Positions 1-9,671 of a stretch of DNA of 64,000 nucleotides are shown here, in pieces. The DNA lies in the NCBI GenBank assembly GCA_024743255.1, contig JANSWY010000009.1, positions 50,284 through 114,283 of the forward strand, read 5' to 3'. The translations under genes and the position numbers were made by a program. The stretch's first letter is position 1. Every line of letters starts with the position of its first letter. The notes beneath the pieces are model-generated. The model saw only the letters and a list, made by a program, of their open reading frames with translations, was not told the origin of the DNA and ran no database searches. The stretch is from a bacterium (lineage in GTDB: Bacteria > Bacteroidota > Bacteroidia > Cytophagales > Cyclobacteriaceae).

Positions 1-25
1 ATGAAGACTAACTTAAAACACAATA

Positions 26-772
26 TTAATGACTCTTTACCTGATTTTCAGCGAAATGCTCCATTAGTTCTTTTGAAATAACATCCTGAGCCTTTTGTTT
101 TAATTCACCTACATCTTCAATAGTCATATCAGAGGTCTGAATTGGCTCGTGAAATACTATCTTATTCCTTTTCCAATACATGTACATGGATGGATCATCT
201 GGAAAAATTTGATAGTTATACGGATAAGTCACAGGTACTATTGGAACTCCCTTTTCAATAGCTGTACGGAATGCACCATCTTTAAACTTCACCATATTGG
301 GAGGGTTCTTCGTTAACATTCCTCCTTCCGGAAAAATCGTCAGGCTGAACCCATTATCGATTGCTTCCATGGCAAGCTTTAGACTGGCACCTCTGCTCTT
401 CACTTTGCTTCTATCCACCAGGATATGAAGCTTTCTGTACATGTATCCAAATACTGGCACCACACCCAAAACTTTACCCATAAATTTAAATGGAATGGGA
501 ATTAAACCTGAAGTGGCAATATCCAAATAGGAGAAATGATTGGGACAAAAAATGTATTGTTGTTTTCTATCCAGTTTAAACCTCCAATCTATTTTAACCG
601 GCATGAACATAAAAATAAAAAACAGTTTGGCCCAAATGTGATTTAGGAAAAGACCAAATTTTTGAAGCGGCTTGATGTGAATTGCCAATAGAAACCCTGG
701 AAGCAAGATTGCAAAGAATACTATAAACAACAGTGCTGCGTAGATGGAATAAAGTCGGGGAAAGAGCTTCAT
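26..772 (-). CDS. 1-acyl-glycerol-3-phosphate acyltransferase-like (PlsC family)
   Basis: This 248-residue protein probably transfers an acyl chain to lysophosphatidic acid or another lysophospholipid at the inner membrane. Two hydrophobic segments lie near residues 8-32 and 45-58. The family HX4D catalytic motif is visible as H79-x4-D84 within NHFSYLD, and the substrate-binding FPEGG is at 147-151. The length matches the family. The ATG at 772 is used and opens a plausible membrane N-terminus. It is divergent from the ABC exporter at 886, with a 113-bp gap between them. The class is clear, but acyl-acceptor specificity cannot be told: ornithine-lipid and other O-acyltransferases share these motifs. 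Confidence 0.88.
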   Translation of the reverse strand: MKLFPRLYSIYAALLFIVFFAILLPGFLLAIHIKPLQKFGLFLNHIWAKLFFIFMFMPVKIDWRFKLDRKQQYIFCPNHFSYLDIATSGLIPIPFKFMGKVLGVVPVFGYMYRKLHILVDRSKVKSRGASLKLAMEAIDNGFSLTIFPEGGMLTKNPPNMVKFKDGAFRTAIEKGVPIVPVTYPYNYQIFPDDPSMYMYWKRNKIVFHEPIQTSDMTIEDVGELKQKAQDVISKELMEHFAENQVKSH

Positions 773-885
773 TTGGGATTAAAGATCAATAGTTATTTGA
801 CGCGAAAATTAAAAAATTTTTCATGGAGTGTAATAAAACAATACCTTTCATTACTAACTAAATCGAAAAACAAAAATATTACACT

Positions 886-1806
886 TTGGAACTATTAAAA
901 GTCGAAAACATCAGTAAAGCATATGCCAGTCACCAGGCATTAAATGATGTAAGCCTATCAATTCCTAAGCAAAGCATCTACGGATTACTCGGACCGAATG
1001 GTGCAGGAAAAACAACATTGATCAGGATCATCACCCAGATTGTCAACGCAGATGCAGGAAATGTTTACCTGCACGGAAACCAAATCACTCCGGAAGACAT
1101 CCGAAAAATTGGATACCTACCTGAAGAAAGGGGTTTGTATAAAAAAATGAAAGTAGGTGAGCAACTTATCTACCTCAGCAGATTAAAAGGTCTTTCCAGA
1201 GCAGAATCCGTGCGAAGAATTAAGCATTGGTTGGAAAAACTTGGTATTGCTGAGTGGTGGAATAAGAACGTTGAAGACCTTTCTAAGGGAATGGCTCAGA
1301 AAGTTCAGTTCATTGCAACAGTCCTACACGAACCAGATTTACTGATCCTTGATGAACCGTTTTCTGGGTTTGATCCTGTGAATGCGAATTTGATCAAAGA
1401 TGAAATTCTTGAGTTAAGAGATAAAGGAGCTACAGTGATATTCTCCACTCACAGAATGGAATCTGTAGAAGAGCTTTGTGATCACATTGCCTTGATCAAT
1501 AAATCTGAGAAAATCCTTGAGGGAGAGAAGAAGGATATTAAAAATTCATATAAAGCCAATACATATTTGGTTGATCATATTGGACAATTGGGAATGCTTG
1601 ATGCTGATTTTAAAATCTCCAATTCACAACCCCATGAAGAGGACTCAAATATGACTTCCAGTGAGATCGTCATTCAAAATGGACTTAATTGCAATGACCT
1701 TTTAAGAGCATTGATTGAGAAGGTAGAAGTACATTCATTCATAGAAAAAATTCCAAGTATCAACGATATATTCATCTCAAAAGTAGAAGGAGGTAACCAT
1801 GAATAA
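886..1806 (+). CDS. ABC-2 type exporter, ATP-binding protein (NatA/CcmA-like)
   Basis: A 306-residue ABC ATPase that would power the permease encoded directly downstream. It shows Walker A GPNGAGKTT at 36-44, signature LSKGM at 132-136, Walker B LLILDEP at 152-158 and the switch histidine H189 in STHR. Residues 215-306 form a C-terminal extension like the DUF4162 domain of NatA-type exporters. The start is a TTG at 886; no in-frame ATG lies near, and the protein begins correctly at the first strand of the fold (ELLKVENISK). Its end overlaps the permease start by 8 bases, implying translational coupling. The substrate is unknown; sodium, drugs or lipids are all possible for this family. Confidence 0.92.
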   Translation: MELLKVENISKAYASHQALNDVSLSIPKQSIYGLLGPNGAGKTTLIRIITQIVNADAGNVYLHGNQITPEDIRKIGYLPEERGLYKKMKVGEQLIYLSRLKGLSRAESVRRIKHWLEKLGIAEWWNKNVEDLSKGMAQKVQFIATVLHEPDLLILDEPFSGFDPVNANLIKDEILELRDKGATVIFSTHRMESVEELCDHIALINKSEKILEGEKKDIKNSYKANTYLVDHIGQLGMLDADFKISNSQPHEEDSNMTSSEIVIQNGLNCNDLLRALIEKVEVHSFIEKIPSINDIFISKVEGGNHE

Positions 1807-3100
1807 GATAGGTTTAGTAATTGCCAGAGAATACCTAACAAGGGTTAAGAAGAAGTCATTTATCATTATGTCCATTGTGGGACCAATTTTGATTGCTGGC
1901 TTATTTGTTGTTCCAATCCTACTGTCGATATATGGAGGTGATACCAAAACCATAGTCGTAAAAGATGAAAGTGGATTGTTTGCACAAAGTTTTGATGGTG
2001 GAGATATTGAAATCGAATTTTCGAGTTTACCAGATGATTCCCTAAAGAGTCAGGTACTAAGCGAAAAGTATGACGGTTACTTGCGAATCCCTCAAGTTGA
2101 TGTAGATAAGCCAGTAGATATTGAACTATCATCAAAATCAAATCTTGGAATAGATGTAAGTTCGGATCTCAGAAAAGCTATTAGAAATGAAATTGAGGAA
2201 ATCAAACTAAAACGATCAGGAATAGATCAGGCAACACTGGATAATCTAAAAGCTGATGTTGATGTCAAAACTTTTGATCTTTCTAAAGATGGCAAAACTG
2301 AAGAAACCAGTGCTGGAGGTGCCTCAATGATCGGGTGGATTTCAGCTTTCCTGATCTATATGTTCATCTTCATTTATGGAGCACAGATCATGAGGGGTGT
2401 CATTGAAGAAAAAACGAGTAAAGTAGTTGAAGTCGTAATTTCATCAGTGAAACCTTTCCAGATGATGATGGGGAAAGTAATTGGTATTGCTGGAGTTGGG
2501 TTGACCCAATTGGTAATATGGATTGTTCTTTCTCAACTTTTAATTGCTGGAGCAACCGTGGTTTTAGGTACAACTATGGGAGACCCCCAAGCTGTTACAG
2601 AATCAATGAGTCAGCCAGAAGTACAGGAAGCTCAGAACCAGTTTATGTCTGAAGCCATGTCTACTTTGGACAAAATGAACCTTCCATTAATTATTGTTTC
2701 ATTCCTGTTTTTCTTCCTTGGGGGATATCTTCTATACGGATCTTTGTTTGCAGCGGTTGGTTCAGCAGTTGATAGTGATGCTGATTCCCAGCAATTTATG
2801 TTGCCGGTTTCAATACCACTAATATTATCTATAGTCATGTTGGGACCAATCATCAATGATCCTAATGGCTCATTGGCCTTCTGGATGTCTATCATTCCAT
2901 TTACCTCACCAGTTATTATGATGATGAGAGTAGCTTTTGGGGTACCCATATGGCAATTGATCCTTTCAATGTCATTACTGATTGGAGGATTCATATTCAC
3001 TATCTGGGTCGCAGGTAGAATTTATAGAGTTGGTATTTTAATGCATGGAACCAAGGTGAATTATAAAATTCTGGCCAAGTGGTTCATGACTAAACAATAA
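1799..3100 (+). CDS. ABC-2 type exporter, permease (NatB-like)
   Basis: A 433-residue membrane component pairing with the upstream ATPase. The first transmembrane segment is at about residues 20-45. A long extracytoplasmic loop of roughly 130 residues follows, then five or more hydrophobic segments from about residue 175 to the end. This one-plus-five topology with a large periplasmic insert is typical of the NatB/ABC-2 permease family. The phrase RGVIEEKTSKVVEVV before the second segment is the family's characteristic cytoplasmic motif. It starts with ATG, overlaps the ATPase by 8 bases, and abuts the next gene with no intervening base. Confidence 0.9.
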   Translation: MNKIGLVIAREYLTRVKKKSFIIMSIVGPILIAGLFVVPILLSIYGGDTKTIVVKDESGLFAQSFDGGDIEIEFSSLPDDSLKSQVLSEKYDGYLRIPQVDVDKPVDIELSSKSNLGIDVSSDLRKAIRNEIEEIKLKRSGIDQATLDNLKADVDVKTFDLSKDGKTEETSAGGASMIGWISAFLIYMFIFIYGAQIMRGVIEEKTSKVVEVVISSVKPFQMMMGKVIGIAGVGLTQLVIWIVLSQLLIAGATVVLGTTMGDPQAVTESMSQPEVQEAQNQFMSEAMSTLDKMNLPLIIVSFLFFFLGGYLLYGSLFAAVGSAVDSDADSQQFMLPVSIPLILSIVMLGPIINDPNGSLAFWMSIIPFTSPVIMMMRVAFGVPIWQLILSMSLLIGGFIFTIWVAGRIYRVGILMHGTKVNYKILAKWFMTKQ

Positions 3101-3511
3101 TTGAAAACTAATCTACTTTTTGTTTATGGCTCTTTGCTCTCAAGAGGTGTGAATCACCATCTTTTACTGGAGCAGGGAGCCATTCCTTATTCTTTGAATG
3201 CCTCAATTAAAGGAGAAATCTATCTTATAGAATGGTATCCGGGATTAGTTCTTCACGGAAACAAGACAGTTATTGGAGAAGTTTATCAGCTTAATGATCT
3301 AGAGAAAGCCTTTTCTTATTTAGATGAATACGAGGGTGCAGATGATTCAAAAAATCCAGAATATGAAAGAGTCATAGTCCCGGTCAAAGTAGATGATCGA
3401 TTGGTTGAATGCTGGACCTACATTTATTTACATCCCATAGATAAGTCATCACTTATCCCAAATGGAGATTTTATATCTCATTTAAATTCCAAAAAATCGA
3501 ATTTTGACTAA
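3101..3511 (+). CDS. gamma-glutamylcyclotransferase-like protein (AIG2/GGCT fold)
   Basis: A 136-residue cytosolic protein of the GGCT superfamily, which releases pyroglutamate from gamma-glutamyl compounds. The substrate-loop motif YGSL is at 9-12 (FVYGSLLSRG). The conserved acidic motif LDEYEG is at 74-79, with E78 the probable catalytic base. The only available start is a TTG at 3101, placed immediately after the permease TAA, so it is probably translated by re-initiation. Position suggests co-transcription with the ABC exporter, but no direct functional link is visible. The true substrate (glutathione-type, peptide or amine conjugate) cannot be deduced. Confidence 0.8.
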   Translation: MKTNLLFVYGSLLSRGVNHHLLLEQGAIPYSLNASIKGEIYLIEWYPGLVLHGNKTVIGEVYQLNDLEKAFSYLDEYEGADDSKNPEYERVIVPVKVDDRLVECWTYIYLHPIDKSSLIPNGDFISHLNSKKSNFD

Positions 3512-3538
3512 TTTACCATCTGTTGGATTTAAGACAGC

Positions 3539-4756
3539 ATGGCAAAAACTCCCAAAGAGAGCGGTACACTTAATTTATATCAGAATAAAACAAGTCTGAG
3601 ATGGATCATTCTTTTGGTTTCTACTTTAATAGGAGCCGGGTCCATTTTTTACACCAACTATCTGGTGAAACAAATCCGTGATAGGGAGACCAAGCAAATT
3701 GAGCTTTATGCAAACACTCTTGAGTATATCGCCAATGAGTACGATAACCCAGGTTTAAATTTCACACTAGAACAAATAGTTCAATCCAACACCACAATAC
3801 CGGTAATCCTTGCTAATGAAAGTGGCTATCCTGTTGAATTTAAAAACCTCCCGGTTTTTGCAAACATCAAAGATTCAACACTCAGAATCCATCGACTGAT
3901 AAGTGAAATGCAGTTAATGGCGGAAGAGCACGAGCCAATAAAGATAACATTCCGTGTGTCTCCGGATGAGATATTTGGATATGGCTATATCTATTATAAA
4001 AATTCGGACTTACTGACTCAGCTGAGGTACTACCCTTATATCCAGTTGACAGTAATCGCATTCTTTGGCTTTATCGCTTACCAAATATTTAGTTATTCAA
4101 AATCCGCCGAACAAAACCAGGTTTGGGTTGGATTGGCAAAAGAAACGGCCCATCAATTGGGGACTCCCCTCTCCTCTCTAATGGCATGGGTAGAATATTT
4201 CAAAACTGATGAAAATAGTAATCAGGAAATAGTCTCTGAACTCAATAAAGACATTGAGCGACTTGAAACAATCACGTCGAGATTCTCCAGCATCGGATCT
4301 GTTCCCCAACTAAAGACCTATAATGTTCCGGAGATCATTCACGAATCAATTGCTTACCTTGAAAAAAGAGTTTCTACAAGAATCAATTTCTCAATCACCA
4401 CATTCCCAACAAATGAACTTTACGCAAAACTGAATAAATCATTATTCGAATGGGTAGTTGAGAATCTATGTAAAAATGCGGTTGATGCAATGGGAGGAAT
4501 TGGTGATATAAGGATCAAAATTCTGAGAGTGAATGATGGTCAAATTGCTGTAGATATCTCCGATACCGGTAAAGGAATTCCCAAATCAAAATTCAACAAA
4601 GTATTCCAACCCGGCTTTACCACAAAGAAAAGAGGATGGGGATTGGGATTAACCTTGGTAAAAAGGATCATTGAGAACTATCATGAAGGAAAAATCTTCG
4701 TAAAAAGCTCAGAAAACGATAAAGGAACCACCTTCCGGATCCTGCTGAAATCATAG
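3539..4756 (+). CDS. Membrane sensor histidine kinase
   Basis: A 405-residue kinase with two transmembrane segments (about 22-42 and 168-186) flanking a periplasmic sensor region of about 125 residues. The phospho-acceptor region reads AKETAHQLGTPLSS, with H205 the likely phosphorylated histidine. The ATPase domain has N-box residues N309/N313 (NLCKNAVDAM), the DTGKGIP box at 342-348 and GWGLGL at 366-371. No HAMP domain is evident between the second membrane segment and the H-box. No response regulator lies in the window, so its partner is unknown. It begins 27 bases after the GGCT-like gene on the same strand and probably belongs to the exporter transcript. Confidence 0.9.
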   Translation: MAKTPKESGTLNLYQNKTSLRWIILLVSTLIGAGSIFYTNYLVKQIRDRETKQIELYANTLEYIANEYDNPGLNFTLEQIVQSNTTIPVILANESGYPVEFKNLPVFANIKDSTLRIHRLISEMQLMAEEHEPIKITFRVSPDEIFGYGYIYYKNSDLLTQLRYYPYIQLTVIAFFGFIAYQIFSYSKSAEQNQVWVGLAKETAHQLGTPLSSLMAWVEYFKTDENSNQEIVSELNKDIERLETITSRFSSIGSVPQLKTYNVPEIIHESIAYLEKRVSTRINFSITTFPTNELYAKLNKSLFEWVVENLCKNAVDAMGGIGDIRIKILRVNDGQIAVDISDTGKGIPKSKFNKVFQPGFTTKKRGWGLGLTLVKRIIENYHEGKIFVKSSENDKGTTFRILLKS

Positions 4757-4836
4757 CTTATTCCAGGCAATTTATAGCTCGGATATGGTTGTTATTCAAT
4801 TATTTACGAATCACCCACAGACAAATTCAATTAACC

Positions 4837-4867
4837 TTTGTTTTAATGTATTATTCACTTAATTTCG
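4837..4867 (+). promoter_or_regulatory. Predicted Bacteroidota-type promoter of atpDC
   Basis: TTTG at 4837-4840 is followed, exactly 19 bases later, by TAATTTCG at 4860-4867. This matches the Bacteroidota primary sigma consensus TTTG-N19-TAnnTTTG with one mismatch in the -7 box. It predicts a leader of about 40 bases before the atpD ATG at 4914. The match and spacing are direct observation; activity is inferred. Confidence 0.6.
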
Positions 4868-4910
4868 CACCCAGAAATAATAGAGCACTATTTTATTTAA
4901 TAAAGTATAG

Positions 4911-6422
<1,512 letters not shown>

Positions 6423-6425
6423 TCT

Positions 6426-6701
6426 ATGTTTTTAGAAATAGTAACACCGGACGAAAAAGTTTTTGAGGGTGAGGTAGAATCAGCTACTTTCCCTGGAAGC
6501 GACGGATCTTTTCAGGTATTGAATGATCACGCTCCTCTTATCAGTACTTTAGGAAGAGGTGACCTGGTTTACAAAACAAAGATTACCGAAGGAAAAGACA
6601 AGGATAAATTGAAAGCTACTATCATCGAAGTTGATGGTGGTGTGGTTGAAGTATTGCACAACAAAGTAGTAGTTCTTGCTGAAGCAGTATTCGGAGACTA
6701 A
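6426..6701 (+). CDS. atpC: F0F1 ATP synthase subunit epsilon (short form)
   Basis: A 91-residue epsilon subunit starting 3 bases after atpD. It contains the N-terminal beta-sandwich that contacts gamma and the c-ring (FLEIVTPDEKVFEGEVESAT, then GSDGSFQVLNDHAPLIS). It ends where that domain ends, at about residue 90. The C-terminal two-helix domain that makes E. coli epsilon about 139 residues long and inhibits ATP hydrolysis is absent. The stop is clean and is followed by a terminator, so this looks native rather than truncated; short epsilon subunits are usual in Bacteroidota. It is co-transcribed with atpD. Confidence 0.96.
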   Translation: MFLEIVTPDEKVFEGEVESATFPGSDGSFQVLNDHAPLISTLGRGDLVYKTKITEGKDKDKLKATIIEVDGGVVEVLHNKVVVLAEAVFGD

Positions 6702-6725
6702 GATTTATTCTTAATAGATATACAA

Positions 6726-6758
6726 AACCCTGATAAGTTTTACTTGTCAGGGTTTTTT
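6726..6758 (+). terminator. Rho-independent terminator of atpDC
   Basis: A 12-bp stem (6726-6737 pairing with 6743-6754, one G-U pair) with the 5-base loop TTTTA is followed by six T residues. It sits 25 bases after the atpC stop and before the CHASE2 gene. Confidence 0.9.
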
Positions 6759-6832
6759 GTTGCCGTAATGTATACCTTGGTATTCTGTCTATATCATTGG
6801 TATTTCTTAACTATGCACCAAATAACTCGATC

Positions 6833-8080
6833 ATGAAAAAGTTTTTCCTAGACACTGTCTTTGCATTTTTATTTGTTCTGGGTGTAATCGGATTTTTTAA
6901 CAGCATCACCTACTTCAGAATATTTGAGGTTTTCGATCCAATAGGCGAAATGTTTGCTGATTTTGAAATCACTGATATTGTCATGTCTCAAATCCGGGAA
7001 ATTCCTCCTGCAGATGAGGGAATAGTATTGGTGAATGTTGGCGATATCAATAGAGTAGGAATCGCAGAACAAATCAGAGTAATCAATCAATATAACCCAA
7101 AAGTAATAGGTCTTGACTTATTGCTGAATGAACCACATGATGATCTTGAGGACAGTATATTTCTTGAGACTATCAAGAGTGTAGATAATCTTGTAATCGG
7201 CCAAAAACTACTTTACAACCCCACCACTGATGAATTTGATTATTCTATTGGGCCAAACGAGAGATTTAAAGACGTGGGAGAATTGGCTTTTGTGAATCTA
7301 ATTACTGGAGCGAAACATCAGGATGATTTGAAGGTATGCAGATCATTTCCTCCACAAGAGAAACTGCGTGGTAGAAAGCAATTGGCATTTTCTGTAAAGC
7401 TGGCCAGTTATGTTAGTCAGGAGAAAGTTGACAAATTTTTAGCTCGAGGAAATGATGTAGAATACATCAACTATAAAGGAAACATCCTTGATTTTGGAGC
7501 AACAGAGTTTGGAACCAGATATTATGCCCTGGATGTAATGGATGTAATTGCGGAAAACTTTGAGCCAGATATCATCAAAGACAAGATTGTAATTTTCTGC
7601 TACCTGGGTGATTACCTGGGAGACCGACAAACTATTGAAGACAAATTTATTACTCCATTAAATAGCAAATATGTAGGAAAAACAGGTCAGGATATGTTTG
7701 GTGGTGTGATACATGCCAACATTGTTTCCATGGTTCTTCAGGAAGATTATATTGATTCAATGCCGGATGGCTGGGCTATTTTCTGGGCCTTGTTGATTGG
7801 TTACCTCACTGTAGTTCTATTTGCAGTAATTTATAAAGCTCTTCCTAATTGGTATGATGGAATTACTAAGGTCTTCCAGTTGATGCTTGTGTTACTCCTA
7901 GCATCGCTAATGGTTTACATTTTCCATATTTCAAATTACAAAATCAATATCTCCTACCTCATCATCATTATCCTTCTAAGCGGAGATGCCCTTGAAGTGT
8001 ATTTTGGTGTGGTAAAGAATCTGTTTACCAAAGCTGGTAGGAAATCTTTGATCAAGGTGAAGAAGGTATTTAGTAGTTAG
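6833..8080 (+). CDS. CHASE2-domain membrane protein without an output domain
   Basis: Using the ATG at 6833 gives a 415-residue protein. A TTG at 6797 would add 12 residues ahead of a good membrane N-terminus and is less likely. One transmembrane segment lies near the N-terminus (FAFLFVLGVIGFFNS). An extracytoplasmic CHASE2 sensor domain of about 270 residues follows, with the typical pattern GIVLVNVGD and PKVIGLDLLL. Three membrane segments occupy the last 110 residues. In most proteins CHASE2 is joined to a kinase, cyclase or GGDEF domain; here only about 20 basic residues follow. Its ligand and partner are unknown. It may be a stand-alone sensor or act through another membrane protein. Confidence 0.8.
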   Translation: MKKFFLDTVFAFLFVLGVIGFFNSITYFRIFEVFDPIGEMFADFEITDIVMSQIREIPPADEGIVLVNVGDINRVGIAEQIRVINQYNPKVIGLDLLLNEPHDDLEDSIFLETIKSVDNLVIGQKLLYNPTTDEFDYSIGPNERFKDVGELAFVNLITGAKHQDDLKVCRSFPPQEKLRGRKQLAFSVKLASYVSQEKVDKFLARGNDVEYINYKGNILDFGATEFGTRYYALDVMDVIAENFEPDIIKDKIVIFCYLGDYLGDRQTIEDKFITPLNSKYVGKTGQDMFGGVIHANIVSMVLQEDYIDSMPDGWAIFWALLIGYLTVVLFAVIYKALPNWYDGITKVFQLMLVLLLASLMVYIFHISNYKINISYLIIIILLSGDALEVYFGVVKNLFTKAGRKSLIKVKKVFSS

Positions 8081-8086
8081 ATATTG

Positions 8087-8119
8087 AAAAAAGAAAGAGA
8101 CACCAAAGATGTCTCTTTC
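8087..8119 (-). terminator. Terminator for the 145-residue lipoprotein gene
   Basis: A perfect 10-bp stem GAAAGAGACA (8093-8102) pairs with TGTCTCTTTC (8110-8119) around a 7-base loop. On the minus strand it is followed by six T residues (8087-8092 as A on plus). It lies between convergent genes and may also weakly stop the CHASE2 transcript. Confidence 0.8.
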
Positions 8120-8152
8120 ACCCAAATCAACACTTCAACCTACGTAGCAGGC

Positions 8153-8590
8153 CTATATTTTTGCTAGCGTGAATATTCCGCCATTATGAAACCCACTGCA
8201 ATCCGTTCCTGTCCAGCTGATATTAATTATGCCTGTTCTAATATCTATTGTGCCTATGCCTTCAAAAACACCAGGGCATTCAATTCTTTTCAGGTCTTGT
8301 ATAACCTTAATATTTTTTAGGGTAGTGCCTATTAGGTCCGCTCTAAAGGACCCATCATCGACTCCTCCAAAATGAGCACTATCAGTAGCACTTAAGTAAT
8401 ATGATCCTGACACAGTTCCATCTATTTCATTGAGATCAAATGTGACACTATAAGGGCCTGGAAATAGGTTAGATGAAGCAGTTCCACTATAAACACCACT
8501 GATTTCTTCTTCAACATTTTTATCACATGAGATAACCAAAAACAGAGTAATGGACAAAGCAGTAAACACCAAAATTCTAGAGTAAAACAT
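8153..8590 (-). CDS. Small lipoprotein, paralogue of the next upstream gene
   Basis: I do not recognise the family. This 145-residue protein has a lipoprotein signal peptide with lipobox LVISC (lipidated C22). The mature part is a single domain with alternating beta-type sequence. It is nearly collinear with the C-terminal half (residues 159-275) of the neighbouring 275-residue lipoprotein. Both share LFP-x2-YSVTF, the CPGVF cysteine, WTGTDCSGFH and a final FTL-x-K. The two cysteines in CPGVF and TDCSGFH could form a disulfide. A GTCTC...GAGAC palindrome stands 76 bases upstream of the start. The function is unknown; a small lipocalin- or META-like barrel is possible but unproven. Confidence 0.75.
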   Translation of the reverse strand: MFYSRILVFTALSITLFLVISCDKNVEEEISGVYSGTASSNLFPGPYSVTFDLNEIDGTVSGSYYLSATDSAHFGGVDDGSFRADLIGTTLKNIKVIQDLKRIECPGVFEGIGTIDIRTGIINISWTGTDCSGFHNGGIFTLAKI

Positions 8591-8666
8591 ATGATCAATA
8601 TTTAAATGACTTAGTACCGACAGGCAATTACATATAGCAAGAATAATCTGCGAAAAGGTCCTAATA

Positions 8667-8688
8667 GTCTCATTCGCTCAAACGAGAC
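8667..8688. promoter_or_regulatory. Inverted repeat GTCTC...GAGAC upstream of lipoprotein gene (copy 1)
   Basis: A 22-base element has terminal arms GTCTC and GAGAC, with ATT and AAC inside them. It lies 76 bases upstream of the 8590 start. It is a close copy of the element at 9672-9693, and similarity extends about 18 bases to the left (GGTC...AATAGTCTCATT). It is a possible operator; no binding protein is proven. Confidence 0.55.
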
Positions 8689-8695
8689 ATATTTT

Positions 8696-8729
8696 TTAAA
8701 AGAAAGAGACACCAAAAGCATCTCTTTCT
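8696..8729 (-). terminator. Probable terminator of the 275-residue lipoprotein gene
   Basis: A 9-bp stem AGAAAGAGA (8701-8709) pairs with TCTCTTTCT (8721-8729) around an 11-base loop. On the minus strand it runs into a short T stretch. Its sequence resembles the terminator at 8093-8119, so the duplication that made the two lipoprotein genes seems to include the terminator. Confidence 0.6.
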
Positions 8730-8753
8730 AAGTCACGCTATACCTATGTATGA

Positions 8754-9581
8754 TTATAATTTTGTTAGGGTAAATACTCCGTTATCATGAAATCCGCTGC
8801 AATCTGTACCTGTCCAGTTTATACTCATGCCTCCAACACTAATATTGATTGATCCGGTACCTGAGAATACCCCTGGGCAATCAATATCATCCAGGTCTTG
8901 AACTACCTCAACATTAGTTAAAGTACTTCCATCTAACTCTGCATAAAATGTCCCGTCATTTGATCCTCCCCAACCAGCTTGGGTCGTTGAATTCAAATAG
9001 AAAATACCTGAAAGTATACCATCGTTTTCGGTCAATGCGAATGTCACACTATAAGCGGCTGGAAACAGGCTGGATGTACCGGTTCCAGTCCAGGTTCCGC
9101 TTATTAGGCTTCTATTAGTTATCTGAAAGCTCTCACCTTCTGACAAAGCGCTACTAATACTTTCTTTCCCAACAGATAGGATGTACAGGTGATAAAACAC
9201 ATTGTTGACAATCTCCTCCCCATCTGTATCCAGTAAATCATTGGACAAAACAACTAATTTGTTTCTAAGAGCGGTTGCAGTGACTGACTCATAACTTCCT
9301 TCTGAAACTTCAAGTGCCAATTCAACATTAAATTCGTTGTTAATTGGTACTACAAAAATTCTGTACTCTTCAATATTTGATTGATCCAAAGGAGCTCTAA
9401 ACCAAACTTCAATGTCGGCTGCACTTTCTGAATTGGCTATATCATTCACATCAACTTCTTCAACAGCTTCGATGGAAACAGGAGCCTCAATTTCTTCAAC
9501 TACTTCCTCATCTTCACAAGCAAAAACTGACAACAAAAGAGATGAGAAAAGGATTAATGATAAATTTCTAAAATGAAACAT
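8754..9581 (-). CDS. Two-domain lipoprotein, longer paralogue
   Basis: A 275-residue lipoprotein of unrecognised family. The signal peptide ends in the lipobox SVFAC (C22) and is followed by an acidic linker (EDEEVVEEIEAP). Residues about 40-156 form a domain with the pattern DIANSESAADIEVWF...YHLYILSV. A related pattern occurs twice in the lipoprotein at 25156-26865. Residues 159-275 are the same domain as the whole mature 145-residue neighbour, with both cysteines conserved (CPGVF, TDCSGFH). A palindrome like that of its paralogue stands 90 bases upstream. The likely location is the outer membrane or cell surface; the function is unknown. Confidence 0.75.
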   Translation of the reverse strand: MFHFRNLSLILFSSLLLSVFACEDEEVVEEIEAPVSIEAVEEVDVNDIANSESAADIEVWFRAPLDQSNIEEYRIFVVPINNEFNVELALEVSEGSYESVTATALRNKLVVLSNDLLDTDGEEIVNNVFYHLYILSVGKESISSALSEGESFQITNRSLISGTWTGTGTSSLFPAAYSVTFALTENDGILSGIFYLNSTTQAGWGGSNDGTFYAELDGSTLTNVEVVQDLDDIDCPGVFSGTGSINISVGGMSINWTGTDCSGFHDNGVFTLTKL

Positions 9582-9671
9582 AATGATTAATATTTTAACA
9601 TGATCGTGAACTACATCGCATTCACTAGAATTAATTATGAAGCAAGATTAGGCCCTCAAATGGTCTCAATA

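Noticed and set aside
1..81. Plus-strand frame starting at the first base of the window
   Set aside because: Only 26 codons, and mostly antisense to the 3' end of the acyltransferase gene.
2632..3000. Minus-strand frame of 122 codons within the ABC permease
   Set aside because: Shadow of the permease coding sequence, with no homology-like features.
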